Shown here: positions 52,478 through 52,611 of the stretch, piece by piece
Position numbering within the stretch: position 1 is the stretch's first letter
Layout: each line of letters opens with the position of its first letter
Origin: Bacteroidota bacterium
Lineage (GTDB): Bacteria > Bacteroidota > Bacteroidia > UBA8524
DNA length: 52,611 nucleotides
Reading direction: 5' to 3'
Assembly (NCBI GenBank): GCA_016124735.1
Contig: WGMZ01000039.1
Location: 1-52,611, forward strand
The notes under the pieces: generated by a model
Database searches by the model: none
What the model was told of the DNA's origin: nothing
The model's input: only the letters and a program-made list of their open reading frames with translations
Made by a program: the position numbers and the translations under genes

Positions 52478-52611
52478 GGTCTGCTGATTTTCTACTTTCA
52501 TTGTATAAAATATTGATAATCAACTATATTATGTGGATAATATATCTTTAGTTATACTCATAAATGCACGGTTTTAGTAGGTTTGGTGTTAAATTCCATG
52601 CACTTGTTCAA

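Overview
The window looks like chromosome of a Bacteroidota bacterium (Flavobacteriia/Sphingobacteriia/Chitinophagia-like; the order cannot be fixed from this sequence). The reasons are: two proteins with type IX secretion C-terminal domains, an Omp28 pair, DUF6029 and DUF2851 proteins, lipoproteins with acidic residues right after the lipobox Cys, TAnnTTTG-type promoter boxes, almost no Shine-Dalgarno sequences, and the YceD-rpmF-plsX-fabH-accB-accC order typical of the phylum. No tRNA, rRNA, CRISPR array or intact transposase was seen.

Layout. 1-1.04 kb is a remnant of a mobile element: a RadC-like JAB protein behind the 3' end of an ArdC-like gene that has lost its front, plus a strong hairpin. 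1.47-10.1 kb is one giant secreted repeat protein. 10.5-18.4 kb, minus strand, is a coherent system: OmpR-type regulator and kinase, then a PepSY-like lipoprotein, TolC, membrane-fusion protein and RND pump. The same 20-base direct-repeat motif lies in front of the regulator gene and in front of the PepSY/pump genes, at the same distance from a TTTG promoter box, so the regulator probably controls both. 18.9-29.1 kb has murF, an FG-GAP secreted protein, DUF6029, an Omp28-xerD-Omp28 sandwich and uvrB. 29.1-35.9 kb has an outer-membrane lipoprotein, a probable terminator/small RNA, a TolB-amidohydrolase fusion, a type-B T9SS cargo protein and purM. An array of palindromic repeats (36.0-36.5 kb) separates purM from a LytS/LytTR two-component pair. 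38.4-46.7 kb holds a lipocalin-like lipoprotein, rmuC, an acyl-CoA ligase, a lipoprotein, PspC, DUF2851, the divergent pair pyrF / MazG-like, and an outer-membrane barrel protein. 47.1-51.7 kb is the fatty-acid/phospholipid operon. A short secreted protein starts at 52.07 kb.

The most interesting signals are (i) the paired, spacing-conserved operator sites of the efflux two-component system, (ii) two REPIN-like families of twin hairpins with complementary loops (one element near 10.3 kb, an array of about five copies at 36.0-36.5 kb), (iii) a possible small RNA at 30.0-30.1 kb, and (iv) the duplicated Omp28 genes flanking xerD. All functional calls rest on reading motifs and overall family resemblance; no database search was run.
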